A stretch of 64,000 nt of DNA from a virus. Below the pieces are notes generated by a model. That model was not told the origin of the DNA. It saw only the letters and a program-made list of their open reading frames with translations, and ran no database searches. Position numbers and translations under genes: made by a program. This document shows positions 48,357 to 57,540 of this stretch, piece after piece (position 1 is the stretch's first letter; every line of letters begins with the position of its first letter). The stretch spans positions 1 to 64,000 of IMG/VR virus record IMGVR_UViG_3300032286_000437; one strand, 5' to 3'.

Positions 48357-49217
48357 ATGCAAAAATTGCTAACAATTGGTATGGCTACGTATGATGACTA
48401 TGATGGCGTATATTTTAGCCTTCAAGCATTAAGAATGTACCACCCTATTCTTAAGGATATAGACTATGAACTAATAGTTGTAGATAATAATCCAGATGGT
48501 CCTCACGGTACAGATGTTAAGAATTTAGTGCAAGGCTGGACTAGTGGTAGAGGTAAATATATACCTTATAAAGATAGAACCAGTACTGCCGTAAGAAATG
48601 AGATATTTACAAACTCACTTGGCAAGTATACAATCTCTATGGATTGCCATGTTTTCATAGAAAATGGTGGAATAGATAAACTACTAGATTATTATAACAA
48701 CAATGAAGACTGCAAAGATATAATTCAAGGTCCACTAATCTATGATGACCTTCAAAATTATTCAACAGAATTTGCTCCAGAGTGGCGTGGAGATATGTAC
48801 GGCACATGGCACACGAACGTCGCTGGATATGAATCTGGCCTTCCCTTTGAAATACCTATGATGGGATTAGGATTCTTTTCCTGCGAAACAAAAAACTGGC
48901 CGGGATTTAATCCTCATTTTAAGGGCTTTGGTGCAGAAGAAGGATATATTCATGAAAAATTTAGACAGAATGGCGGCAAAGCAATTTGTATACCACAACT
49001 CAAATGGTTGCATAGATTCAATCGCCCCAACGGTGTTAAATACCCACTAATCTTAGAAGATAGAATATGGAATTATTTCGTAGGATGGTTAGAACTTAAA
49101 AGAGATCCAAATCACGAAATGATCACATCAGCTTATGAACATTTCAAGGATAAAATTCCACCGGGAAGTATAGATAATATTTTAAATCAAGCTAAACATG
49201 TAATTTTGGAGAATTAA
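48357..49217 (+). CDS. GT2-family glycosyltransferase
   Basis: 286 residues from ATG 48357 after AAAGGAAAAATA. TIGMATYDDYDGVYFSLQAL and LIVVDNNPDGPHG are the GT2 start. The metal position reads SMDCHVFIENG. MMGLGFFSCETKNWPGFNP and GAEEGYIHEKFRQNGG match GT2 acceptor-side motifs. Donor unknown. Confidence 0.8.
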   Translation: MQKLLTIGMATYDDYDGVYFSLQALRMYHPILKDIDYELIVVDNNPDGPHGTDVKNLVQGWTSGRGKYIPYKDRTSTAVRNEIFTNSLGKYTISMDCHVFIENGGIDKLLDYYNNNEDCKDIIQGPLIYDDLQNYSTEFAPEWRGDMYGTWHTNVAGYESGLPFEIPMMGLGFFSCETKNWPGFNPHFKGFGAEEGYIHEKFRQNGGKAICIPQLKWLHRFNRPNGVKYPLILEDRIWNYFVGWLELKRDPNHEMITSAYEHFKDKIPPGSIDNILNQAKHVILEN

Positions 49218-49219
49218 TT

Positions 49220-50095
49220 ATGCCAATTCCTAAAAAGAATAAAGATGAAGATAAGACAAAATTTGTTGCTAGATGTATGGGCGACAATGTTATGAAAAAA
49301 GATTATCCAAGCAATAGCCAAAGAGTTGCTATTTGTCTAGGTCAAGCAACAGCCGATTGCGACTGCGTAGAAGCTGCTGATTTTAAGATGCAACTAGAAT
49401 TGTTTGGATATGAAGAAGACATTAACGATGACAATTTTTACATTCCTACACAAGCAGAATATGAAGATTTTGGCGAAGAAACAGAAGAGTGGGATGTTGC
49501 TGAAGCAAAGCCGGGGCTATGGGAAAATATACGAAAGAAGAAAGAGCGATTAGGCAAAAAATACAAGCCAGCCAAACGAGGCGATAAGGATAGACCAGAT
49601 CCAGAATCTTGGAAAAAAGCTCAGTCCGGTGATAGTGAAATGGCTGTTGAACAAATAATGAAAATGAGCGACCAGATCATGGAGGTGGTTGCTAGGCTGA
49701 AGACTATGCAGATACCGGTAGAATTTCAAGATTGGACAAAAGATATGATTTCAAAAGCCGAAATCTATATACAGAACGTGTACGACTTTGTTAAGTATTA
49801 TGAGCCGGGTAAATATGAGGATGAATATAATAATAAAGAAGAATCTGATGCGTCAGAATATCAAGGGCGTAAAGTAACATTGAATAAGCCATTTAGAACA
49901 TCAAATGGTCCAAAAAAGTTTGCAGTGTATGTTAAGAACGAAAGCGGTAACGTTGTAATTGTTCGATTTGGTGATCCAAACATGACAATAAAGAAGAATA
50001 TTCCAGAACGACGAAAAAGCTTTAGAGCTAGAATGAACTGTGACAATCCTGGTCCTAAATATAAGGCTCGATATTGGGCTTGTAAAAGCTGGTAA
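49220..50095 (+). CDS. conserved phage protein, DUF5872-like C-terminus (291 aa)
   Basis: The N-terminus has a short Cys-containing module (RCMGDNVMKKDYPSNSQRVA). A middle part has GLWENIRKKKERLGKKYKPAKRG. The C-terminus reads RKVTLNKPFRT, KKFAVYVKN, IVRFGDPNMTIKK, RRKSFRARMNCDNPG and YWACKSW. Those last motifs mark a widespread marine-phage family without known function. It may be structural or linked to DNA packaging. Confidence 0.7.
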   Translation: MPIPKKNKDEDKTKFVARCMGDNVMKKDYPSNSQRVAICLGQATADCDCVEAADFKMQLELFGYEEDINDDNFYIPTQAEYEDFGEETEEWDVAEAKPGLWENIRKKKERLGKKYKPAKRGDKDRPDPESWKKAQSGDSEMAVEQIMKMSDQIMEVVARLKTMQIPVEFQDWTKDMISKAEIYIQNVYDFVKYYEPGKYEDEYNNKEESDASEYQGRKVTLNKPFRTSNGPKKFAVYVKNESGNVVIVRFGDPNMTIKKNIPERRKSFRARMNCDNPGPKYKARYWACKSW

Positions 50096-50122
50096 TTACA
50101 AAACTTAAAAAAGGAAAACAAT

Positions 50123-50644
50123 ATGTCAAAACAATCTATAGAAAAATTGCTTGATTCACAAGCTCAAGAAGTTACTGGTTATTCTAGTGATACGGTTATC
50201 GAATTATTAAAAAAATCCCTCAATGTTCACTGGCAGCAGACTACATCTCTAACAGCACAAGCTGAACACCTTGAAAGGTGGGGATATAAGAAACTAGCAG
50301 CGATTATTAAGGCCGATGCCATACAAGAACAGACTCATGCCGCAATTAATATTAGAAGATTAGAATTTTTTGATATTGATTATCAACCATTAATTATAAG
50401 TCCACCCACTTGGAAACGACACGACATTGTTGCTATGATTCAATATAATTTAGACTCTGTTAGGGAGGCTTCAGCTACTGAAAGGGCGACCATAGTAGCG
50501 GCAAGGTCTGTTGGCGATGAAATTACAGCCAATATGCTTATAGAATTATTACAGGGTAGCGAAGATGGAATTATTCTTTATGAAGGCTTCCTAAAGCTTA
50601 TTGAGCAAATGGGTGTTGACAACTTCCTTACTCTACAGGTATAG
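50123..50644 (+). CDS. ferritin-like four-helix protein (bacterioferritin-related)
   Basis: 173 residues, a predicted four-helix bundle. Helix 2 has IQEQTHAAINIRRLEFF, where E-x-x-H is a ferritin diiron motif. Helix 3 has REASATERATI and helix 4 LLQGSEDGIILYEG. In helix 4 the expected E-x-x-H reads E-D-G-I, and helix 1 offers no clear Glu, so the iron site may be reduced. It could handle iron, protect DNA, or be only a scaffold. Confidence 0.7.
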   Translation: MSKQSIEKLLDSQAQEVTGYSSDTVIELLKKSLNVHWQQTTSLTAQAEHLERWGYKKLAAIIKADAIQEQTHAAINIRRLEFFDIDYQPLIISPPTWKRHDIVAMIQYNLDSVREASATERATIVAARSVGDEITANMLIELLQGSEDGIILYEGFLKLIEQMGVDNFLTLQV

Positions 50645-50661
50645 TAAAGTTGTTAGTTCCG

Positions 50662-50670
50662 TGGTATAAT
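50662..50670 (+). promoter_or_regulatory. extended -10 promoter upstream of dnaE
   Basis: TG at 50662-50663, one base, then a perfect TATAAT (50665-50670) form an extended -10. The -35 at 17 bases (TAGTAA) is weak, as is usual with extended -10 elements. The start codon of dnaE-N is 46 bases downstream. Confidence 0.6.
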
Positions 50671-50716
50671 AGTTTGATAGCAGTCGCATACACATTGAAA
50701 TTGACAAGGAAAATAT

Positions 50717-52321
50717 ATGTTGAATTGGTGTCCACTAAGGAATTACACTCATTACAGTTTGTTGAAGGGTTTTTCAAAGCCAGACGAGTTGGCAGAAAAG
50801 TGTAAAGAAGAAGGATATATTGCTTGCGGCATTGCAGATTATAAAACAATATCCGGCGTTGTGTCTTTTTATCAAGCTTGTCAAAAGAATGGTATCAAGC
50901 CCATTATTGGTTGCTCTTTTGATGATTGTGCTTTATTTGCTAAGAATAGTGCCGGTTGGCATGATCTTATCCATTTGGTATCGTCTATAGATGACGAGGG
51001 TAATATATCTAGTACTATTTGGTTAAGTACCTTAAAGAAGGGTAATGTAATCAAAGTATCTAATGATACGCCCCTATTTCCTATTAGTTATTACGTTAAG
51101 AAAGAAGATGCAGTATTACATAGAATACTATTATGTTCTGAATTAAAGACTACACTTCCAAAGGTTCAGAAACAAATACGTAATGGTGATCTATCTAAAG
51201 ATATAGAATATCAATTCACCCACGATGATAAGAATGTCTGGTCAAAGGAAGAAGCACAAAAAGCAATTAGCTCAACATCACCTAAGAATCTAGATAATAT
51301 CTCTAGTATTATAAACCAGTGTGAGAGCTATAATGTTCTAAGCAAGCCTAATCTTCCAAAGTTCGCCTGTCCAAATAATCAATCAGAAGAAGATTATTTA
51401 AAGGAACTATGTCGGGTTGGCTGGAAGAACATATTAATAGACGGCGACAAAGTTTCTAAACCAGAAGATAAAGAGAAGTACCTAGAAAGATTCAAGGAGG
51501 AGTTTGATGTTATTAAAGGTGCAAATCTATTCGGTTATTTTCTCATTGTTAGAGATATTATACACTATTGTGAAAGTCAAGGTTGGTTGTGTGGTCCCGG
51601 TAGAGGTTCGGCGGCGGGATGCTTAATCTCATACCTTATTGGAATTACAAAGATTGATCCAATAGAATTTGATCTACTATTCGCTAGATTTTATAATGCT
51701 GGGCGAAATAGTGAGGATCATATTTCATTGCCAGATATTGACATGGACGTTCCCGGCAAGAAGCGTGATGAAGTTATTGCTTATCTTAAGAATAAGTATG
51801 GTAGCGATCACGTTAGTCAAATGATTACATTCGGTAGACTACAAGGAAGAAGTGCAATAAAAGAGGTTTTACGCATAAATGAGGCGTGTTCTTTTGGTGA
51901 GATGAATGCTATCACAAAGAGTATCCCCAACGAAGCAGAAATTTCAGATCAACTTGCAGACATGGATGATGAAGATCGATCCATTATACGATGGGCATTA
52001 ATTAATAATGCTAACGAGTTGAGAGATTTCTGTCATATTAATGAAGATGGAAAGCTTGATGGAGAATATGCTGAGTATTTTGATCAAGCCATTAAGATAG
52101 AGGGTACTTTTAAAACGCAAGGTAAACATGCGGCGGGAGTAGTTATTTCAGCTAAGAAACTAAATACTGTTTGTCCTATGGTTAAGCAGCGTGAATCATC
52201 TGAAAAAATAGCGGGATTAGAAATGGCAGACCTAGAAGCCCTTGGTCACGTTAAGTTTGATGTTTTAGGTGTCAACGTTTTAGATAAAATTATGTACATT
52301 CAAAAACTATCGGAAAACTAA
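50717..52321 (+). CDS. dnaE: DNA polymerase III alpha, N-terminal part (PHP and palm)
   Basis: 534 residues. Residues 1-70 form a reduced PHP domain (YTHYSLLKG, SGVVSFYQACQKNGIKPIIG) without the usual His-x-His metals. The palm follows: GPGRGSAAG (293-301), DIDMD (340-344, catalytic Asp) and KFDVLG with the third Asp at 515. The protein stops 19 residues later. The rest of the enzyme is encoded separately at 53953-55515. No intein-like sequence is attached to the end. Together with that part it would be the replicative polymerase. Confidence 0.93.
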   Translation: MLNWCPLRNYTHYSLLKGFSKPDELAEKCKEEGYIACGIADYKTISGVVSFYQACQKNGIKPIIGCSFDDCALFAKNSAGWHDLIHLVSSIDDEGNISSTIWLSTLKKGNVIKVSNDTPLFPISYYVKKEDAVLHRILLCSELKTTLPKVQKQIRNGDLSKDIEYQFTHDDKNVWSKEEAQKAISSTSPKNLDNISSIINQCESYNVLSKPNLPKFACPNNQSEEDYLKELCRVGWKNILIDGDKVSKPEDKEKYLERFKEEFDVIKGANLFGYFLIVRDIIHYCESQGWLCGPGRGSAAGCLISYLIGITKIDPIEFDLLFARFYNAGRNSEDHISLPDIDMDVPGKKRDEVIAYLKNKYGSDHVSQMITFGRLQGRSAIKEVLRINEACSFGEMNAITKSIPNEAEISDQLADMDDEDRSIIRWALINNANELRDFCHINEDGKLDGEYAEYFDQAIKIEGTFKTQGKHAAGVVISAKKLNTVCPMVKQRESSEKIAGLEMADLEALGHVKFDVLGVNVLDKIMYIQKLSEN

Positions 52322-52322
52322 A

Positions 52323-52886
52323 ATGGCAAGTGTCACTCAGTGTGGAAAATATATTGGTCAAAAATTTGGAATGTTAACTGTTCAAAAAATTGCTAGCAAA
52401 AACAAGTACCATCATTATTCATTTGAATGCTTGTGTGATTGTGGTAATACTGTTATTCGGCGTGTATCCAATCTAGTGGGTGGTAGGTCAAAGAACTGTG
52501 GCTGTTCACCCAAAAGTGGGCGTGAGCATGGCTGTTATAAAGGATATAAAGGCTTGAGCATGGCTCACTGGTATAGAATAAATATCGCCGCGAAAGAGCG
52601 TGGATATAGTGTTAAGATAGATATAGAATATGCATGGGAACTATATGAAAAGCAGGGCGGAAAATGTGCGATGACAGGAGTTCCGATTTTCCTTTTTATA
52701 CCAAAAAAAGATTATATCAAAACAACAGCATCATTAGATAGAATAGATAATAATAAAGATTATATTGAAGGAAATGTACAGTGGGTTCATAAGAAAGTAA
52801 ACCAATTAAAAAATGACCTGACTGTTGAAGATTTTTTTGAATTATGTAAAAACGTTGTTAAGTACAATAACTTATTGGAGAATTAA
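52323..52886 (+). CDS. HNH homing-type endonuclease (187 aa)
   Basis: Starts one base after the DnaE-N stop. N-terminal Cys module (CLCDCGNT ... KNCGC) like that of the HNH at 11632. The C-terminal HNH has CAMTGV and SLDRIDNNKDYIEGNVQWVHKKVNQLKND, typical of free-standing homing nucleases. It lies between the two DnaE genes and could have mediated the split or taken advantage of it. Confidence 0.88.
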   Translation: MASVTQCGKYIGQKFGMLTVQKIASKNKYHHYSFECLCDCGNTVIRRVSNLVGGRSKNCGCSPKSGREHGCYKGYKGLSMAHWYRINIAAKERGYSVKIDIEYAWELYEKQGGKCAMTGVPIFLFIPKKDYIKTTASLDRIDNNKDYIEGNVQWVHKKVNQLKNDLTVEDFFELCKNVVKYNNLLEN

Positions 52887-53567
52887 ATGGCTAACAGAGA
52901 TTTCATCATATTTGACTTTGAGACGGGATCACGCAATCCTCATAAAACTCAACCAACTCAGATTGCAGCTTTAGCTTTAGATGGCAGAAGTCTAGCAGTT
53001 AAGGGTCAGTTTAATAGCGAGATTAAGCCCATATTTGATGATGCTGCCGCCGTGGCTGCTGGCTTGGACCCGATCCAAGACGAAGCTCTAAAGATTACTA
53101 AGAAAACCAGAGAAGGTCTAGCAGAAGCACCATCTATTAAGTCTGTGTGGTCAAAGTTTGTTAAGTTCGTTGATCAATATAACTGGAAGGGTGATCCATT
53201 CTTTGCTCCAATTCCAGTGGGTTTTAATATTCTTGGATTCGATATGCACATTGTTAATAGACTTTGCAAGGAATACGGACCTTGGGATAAAGAGCGTGAA
53301 CACCAGAAACTGTTCAGTAAGGTTTATAAGATAGATATCATGGATAATGTTTTTGTATGGACAGAGAGTGATCCATCTGTAAAGTCAATTAGCATGGACG
53401 CACTACGAGAAAGAATGGGTCTTAGTAAGGATAAGGCTCACGACGCTCTACAAGACGTTAAGGACGAGGCTAATATATTTATCAAGCTAATGAAAACACA
53501 TAGGTCTGTGTATCAGAACATTACTTTTGATAAGGCATTTGCTAATGGAAATCTATATGTCAAATAA
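52887..53567 (+). CDS. dnaQ: DnaQ-like 3'-5' exonuclease
   Basis: 226 residues. DEDDh-type active site: Asp10 and Glu12 in FDFETGS, Asp119 in NILGFDMHI, His185 and Asp190 in AHDALQDVKDEAN. It is the likely proofreading subunit for the DnaE pair. TTGGAGAATTAA is upstream. Its end overlaps an endonuclease VII-like gene by 11 bases. Confidence 0.9.
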   Translation: MANRDFIIFDFETGSRNPHKTQPTQIAALALDGRSLAVKGQFNSEIKPIFDDAAAVAAGLDPIQDEALKITKKTREGLAEAPSIKSVWSKFVKFVDQYNWKGDPFFAPIPVGFNILGFDMHIVNRLCKEYGPWDKEREHQKLFSKVYKIDIMDNVFVWTESDPSVKSISMDALRERMGLSKDKAHDALQDVKDEANIFIKLMKTHRSVYQNITFDKAFANGNLYVK

Positions 53568-53952
53568 TCAAACATATCTAGAATTTATTAAAGATGAGGA
53601 TATAGATACAATTGACGATAATATAAAAACTTGTATATATTGTAATATTACCAAATCTTTTGATGAATTTCCTAAGCATATACACTATAAAGATAACTTA
53701 GATTCTAGATGTAAAGAATGCATAAAAGAACATGCAAAAATTAGAAATGAATTGAGAAAAATTGCACCGGACAAGCCAGAAGTTTGTGAATGTTGTCATA
53801 AAGTAACAGATAAATGGGTTTTAGACCATAATCATTCCAATAACACTTTTAGAGGTTGGCTTTGTGATAAATGTAATACCGGTATAGGAAAATTAGGTGA
53901 TGATATTGAAGGTCTAACAAACGCATTGAACTATTTGTTGTCGAGGGAATAA
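53557..53952 (+). CDS. endonuclease VII-like (His-Me finger) protein (131 aa)
   Basis: Start at 53557. Two Cys pairs (CIYCNITKSFDEFPKH, CKECIKEHAK) precede the core CECCHKVTDKWVLDHNHSNNTFRGWLCDKCNTGIGKLGDD. The LDHNH...RG.LC..CN..IG pattern is diagnostic of recombination endonuclease VII and its relatives. Stand-alone copies in phages can act as homing nucleases. It ends immediately before the second DnaE gene. Confidence 0.9.
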   Translation: MSNNQTYLEFIKDEDIDTIDDNIKTCIYCNITKSFDEFPKHIHYKDNLDSRCKECIKEHAKIRNELRKIAPDKPEVCECCHKVTDKWVLDHNHSNNTFRGWLCDKCNTGIGKLGDDIEGLTNALNYLLSRE

Positions 53953-55515
53953 ATGATTGATTATAACGATAAGAAAACTTGGCAATTATTTGCAGAAGGT
54001 AAGACCAAGGGTGTCTTTCAGCTAGAAAGTAATCTTGGTAAAGCTTGGGCTAAGAAGGTTGCTCCAACAAATATTGAAGAACTATCTGCTCTTATTGCTA
54101 TTATTAGGCCGGGAACGTTAAAGGCTTTCGTTGATGGAAAGTCTATGACCCAGCACTATGTTGATAGAAAGCACGGCAGAGAAGAAGTTGTATATTTGCA
54201 CGAATCTCTAGAAGAAATCTTAAAGCCAACGTATGGGGTTCTAGTTTATCAAGAACAGTCCATGCGTATAGCTCAAAAGGTCGCTGGCTTCAATCTACAA
54301 GAAGCTGACGTTCTTCGTAAAGCCATTGGAAAGAAAAAAGCCGATCTCATGAATGAAGTTAAGAAATCATTTATTGAGGGGTCGCAGCGAGTTGGGATGG
54401 TAACAAAAGAAGAAGCAGAACAGATTTTCGGATGGATTGAGAAGTCTGCTAGATATGCCTTTAATAAATCTCACAGTATATCTTATGCTGTGTGTTCGTA
54501 TTGGAGTGCGTACTATAAGGCCCACCATACTCTAGAGTTCTTTTTATCTTATCTATTCTATGCTAACGAAAAACAAGATCCTCACCAAGAAGTTTACGAA
54601 CTTATTTCTGAGGCAAAACTGTTTGACATACAGGTAAAAACACCGTCATTAGCTAACTACGAGATAAAGTTCAATATTAATAGGGGAAAGATATATTTTG
54701 GTGTTAAAGATATAAAGTCGCTCACAGGTAAAACTGGCGATGTTGTTATTGAAGCAATTAAGCAGGCTGAAAAAGATTTAAACAAAGCTATTACGAAATT
54801 TAATTGGCTTGAGATACTACTATATCTTAGCCCCAACATTAGCTCAACATCTTTTAAGGCTTTAGCTTCAATAGGATTCTTTAGAGATTTTGCAGAAAAG
54901 ATCAGTAGAAACAAAGCTTTATATGACTATGATATATTCAAGGGGCTAACTCAAGCTGAGAAAACTTGGATTCAAACAAAGTATCCAGAAAGGAAGTGGT
55001 CATCCTTTATTGATTGCTTAAAAGACTTGGCACCTACAAAGAAAGAGGGCGGCGGTACTAGCAAAGTAGATCGTAAACAAGTAATTGAAAATGAGATACA
55101 GTTATTGGTTAGTCCACCTTATGATTTAGATGACGATCCTAGCTGGATAATTGATCAAGAGGCTAAATTTTTAGGTTGTCCAGTTAGTATGACTCGCGTA
55201 GAAACCTCAGACACTTCTGCTGCCAATACTACTTGTAAAGATGTTATTAATGGTAAGAAGGGTAAGGATTTGTGCATTGTAGCGAATGTTCAGCGAGTGG
55301 CCGATTATACAATAACTAAGGGTGAGTCAAAAGGGCAAACTATGTGCTTTTTGACTATAGAGGATGATACATGTATTCTTGATAGCGTAATTGTATTTCC
55401 AAAAGTAAGAGATAAATACAAGTATATACTTTATGAGGGTAATAATTTAATATTCTGTGGGAACGTTGCAGACCATGAAACTTCTTTCATTATCAACCAA
55501 ATCCACGAAATTTGA
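53953..55515 (+). CDS. dnaE: DNA polymerase III alpha, C-terminal part
   Basis: 520 residues beginning a few residues before the conserved GVFQLES (20-26). The fingers follow: RPGTLKAFVDG, RKHGREEVV, YGVLVYQEQSMRIAQ, LRKAIGKKK and ARYAFNKSHSISYAV. About residues 410-520 hold an OB-like domain (VANVQRVADYT, LTIEDDTCILDSVIVFP). It starts in exactly the place where the N-terminal part stops, so the pair covers a full alpha subunit in two chains. Confidence 0.93.
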   Translation: MIDYNDKKTWQLFAEGKTKGVFQLESNLGKAWAKKVAPTNIEELSALIAIIRPGTLKAFVDGKSMTQHYVDRKHGREEVVYLHESLEEILKPTYGVLVYQEQSMRIAQKVAGFNLQEADVLRKAIGKKKADLMNEVKKSFIEGSQRVGMVTKEEAEQIFGWIEKSARYAFNKSHSISYAVCSYWSAYYKAHHTLEFFLSYLFYANEKQDPHQEVYELISEAKLFDIQVKTPSLANYEIKFNINRGKIYFGVKDIKSLTGKTGDVVIEAIKQAEKDLNKAITKFNWLEILLYLSPNISSTSFKALASIGFFRDFAEKISRNKALYDYDIFKGLTQAEKTWIQTKYPERKWSSFIDCLKDLAPTKKEGGGTSKVDRKQVIENEIQLLVSPPYDLDDDPSWIIDQEAKFLGCPVSMTRVETSDTSAANTTCKDVINGKKGKDLCIVANVQRVADYTITKGESKGQTMCFLTIEDDTCILDSVIVFPKVRDKYKYILYEGNNLIFCGNVADHETSFIINQIHEI

Positions 55516-55565
55516 TGTGTTTTTTCTCAATGTTACTGCTAATATACTAAGATAGGAGATTATAG

Positions 55566-55877
55566 ATGAACATATGTTGCTTTACCGGCTATTTGGTTGA
55601 AGACCCAAGAATTTCTGATATTGATGGGGTCACGCTAGCTGAGTTTACAATGGTAGTCTACACTTATAGACGAACCAAGAGTGGTGAAAAGAATAGAATT
55701 CCCACATATTTATATTGTGAAGCTTGGCATACCGGTGCTGAAACTCTTGAAAAATATGCTATTAAAGGTACAAAACTAAACGTACATGCTTCTGCAAAGA
55801 ATATCTCCAAGGAAGATCAGCGTGTTATTTTCAGAATAAACGAATTTGATTTCTGTAGCCAAGAATTTGAGGACTAA
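55566..55877 (+). CDS. ssb: second single-stranded DNA-binding protein
   Basis: 103 residues with an SSB OB fold: CFTGYLVEDPRIS, LAEFTMVVYTYRR, YLYCEAWHTGAETLEKYAIKG and AKNISKEDQRVIFR. The C-terminus ends SQEFED, acidic as in SSBs that recruit partners. TAGGAGATTATAG precedes the ATG. It differs clearly from the SSB at 18220 and follows the polymerase locus, so the two may have separate roles in replication and recombination. Confidence 0.85.
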   Translation: MNICCFTGYLVEDPRISDIDGVTLAEFTMVVYTYRRTKSGEKNRIPTYLYCEAWHTGAETLEKYAIKGTKLNVHASAKNISKEDQRVIFRINEFDFCSQEFED

Positions 55878-55884
55878 AATTTTT

Positions 55885-57540
55885 ATGAGAAAAAAAAGGA
55901 TTCTATTTTGCAGTGAAGCAACATTCTTAAATACAGGCTATGCAACATACACAAGAGAAATTTTAAACTATTTACATAGCACTGGTAAATACGAGTTAGC
56001 TGAAATGGCCTCTTACGGCGAACAGGATGATCCAAGAGCAAAGTCAATTCCTTGGAAGTTCTATGGAGTAATTCCAAATAAGGATACCCCAGAAGAAATA
56101 CATAAGCAATATCAATCTATGCCAACGGCGCAGTTTGGTGAGCTAGCGTTTGAGCCAACATGTCTTGATTTTAAGCCAGATATTGTTTGTGATATTAGAG
56201 ATTTCTGGATGATGGACTTTGCCGAACGATCTCCATATAGACCATTTTTTAAGTGGTGTATCATGCCAACCGTTGACGCTAGACCACAGGCTAGACAATG
56301 GATATCAACATATGAATCAGCAGACGCTTGTTTAACATATTCAGAATGGGCTGGCGAAGTTCTTAAAGATCAGTCTGGAGATAAAATAAAGTATTTGGGT
56401 ATATCCCCACCATCTGCACACTCTGCATATAAACCAATAGAAAATAGGGAAGAACTTAGAAAAGCATACGGTATAAATCCTAACGCTAAAATCATCGGCA
56501 CGGTAATGCGTAATCAAAGGCGTAAACTATATCCAGATTTATTCGAAGCTTTTAAACTTCTACTTGATAAGGTAGAGGATAAGTCAGAATATATGTTATA
56601 TTGCCACACAAGTTATCCAGACTTGGGCTGGGATATTCCAGAACTTTTGCAGCAATATCAATTATCATCTAAGGTATTATTTACATATATTTGTGGTCAG
56701 ACTAATAAACCATTCCCATCATTATTTAGGGGAGCATTTACGCAGTCTCCATTTACTGGAAAATATGGAGCTACATTATCAAATGTGAAGAACGGCGTTG
56801 ACTATGAAGAACTTTCGAATATAATCAACATGTTCGATCTTTATGTTCAGTACGCTAACTGCGAAGGCTTTGGATTACCACAAGTAGAAGCGGCAGCTTG
56901 TGGAGTTCCAGTAATGGCTACTGATTATTCAGCTATGGAAAGTGTTGTTAGAAACCTTGGCGGGGTTCCACTAACTCCAAAGGCTCTATATAAAGAATTA
57001 GAAACTGGATGTTTTAGAGCGGTTCCAGACAATGAGTTGGCAGCACAAAAATTCTTTGAGTTTTTCCAACAACCATTAAGTATGAGGCGTAAGGTTGGAT
57101 TTGATACTAGACAAAAATTTCTTGAGCATTACCAGTGGGAAAAGAGCGGTAAGGCGTGGGAAGATTACTTTGATAGTGTAGAAATCTTGCCAGAAGAAAA
57201 AACTTGGAAATCTCCCCCAAGAATTAAGCCTCCGCAGCAAAAACCAGATAAATTGCCAGATAATGTTAGTCATGAAACTCTAGCTAGATGGCTTATTACT
57301 GAAGTTTTGTGCGAACCAGAAAGAGTAAACTCTTTTATGGAAGCAAGATTAATTAGAGATTTAATGTATCAGAGTTCCACATCTGTTACTGGTGGTATGT
57401 ATTTTAATGAAAGCTCAGTAGCGTTTGATGGAAAGATGGCTAGGACTCCGTTTAATTTTGAAATAGCATATAATCACATGCTATCACTGTGTAACCGAAG
57501 AAATTATTGGGAACAAAAGAGGTCGGAGCTTATCAAATGA
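55885..57540 (+). CDS. GT4-family glycosyltransferase (551 aa)
   Basis: ATG at 55885. A GT-B protein: ILFCSEATFLNTGYATYTREIL opens the N-domain; GTVMRNQRRKLYPDLFEAFKLL, then ANCEGFGLPQVEAAACGVPVMAT with the E-x7-E motif, make the donor domain. About 90 extra C-terminal residues (Pro-rich, then helical) exceed the usual GT4 length and may bind a partner. It opens the right-hand glycan cluster. Confidence 0.85.
   Translation: MRKKRILFCSEATFLNTGYATYTREILNYLHSTGKYELAEMASYGEQDDPRAKSIPWKFYGVIPNKDTPEEIHKQYQSMPTAQFGELAFEPTCLDFKPDIVCDIRDFWMMDFAERSPYRPFFKWCIMPTVDARPQARQWISTYESADACLTYSEWAGEVLKDQSGDKIKYLGISPPSAHSAYKPIENREELRKAYGINPNAKIIGTVMRNQRRKLYPDLFEAFKLLLDKVEDKSEYMLYCHTSYPDLGWDIPELLQQYQLSSKVLFTYICGQTNKPFPSLFRGAFTQSPFTGKYGATLSNVKNGVDYEELSNIINMFDLYVQYANCEGFGLPQVEAAACGVPVMATDYSAMESVVRNLGGVPLTPKALYKELETGCFRAVPDNELAAQKFFEFFQQPLSMRRKVGFDTRQKFLEHYQWEKSGKAWEDYFDSVEILPEEKTWKSPPRIKPPQQKPDKLPDNVSHETLARWLITEVLCEPERVNSFMEARLIRDLMYQSSTSVTGGMYFNESSVAFDGKMARTPFNFEIAYNHMLSLCNRRNYWEQKRSELIK

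Noticed and set aside
52240-54040. Split intein or group I intron in dnaE
   Set aside because: Neither DnaE part carries extra intein-like sequence at the break, and the space between them is filled by three complete genes with their own ribosome sites and stops.
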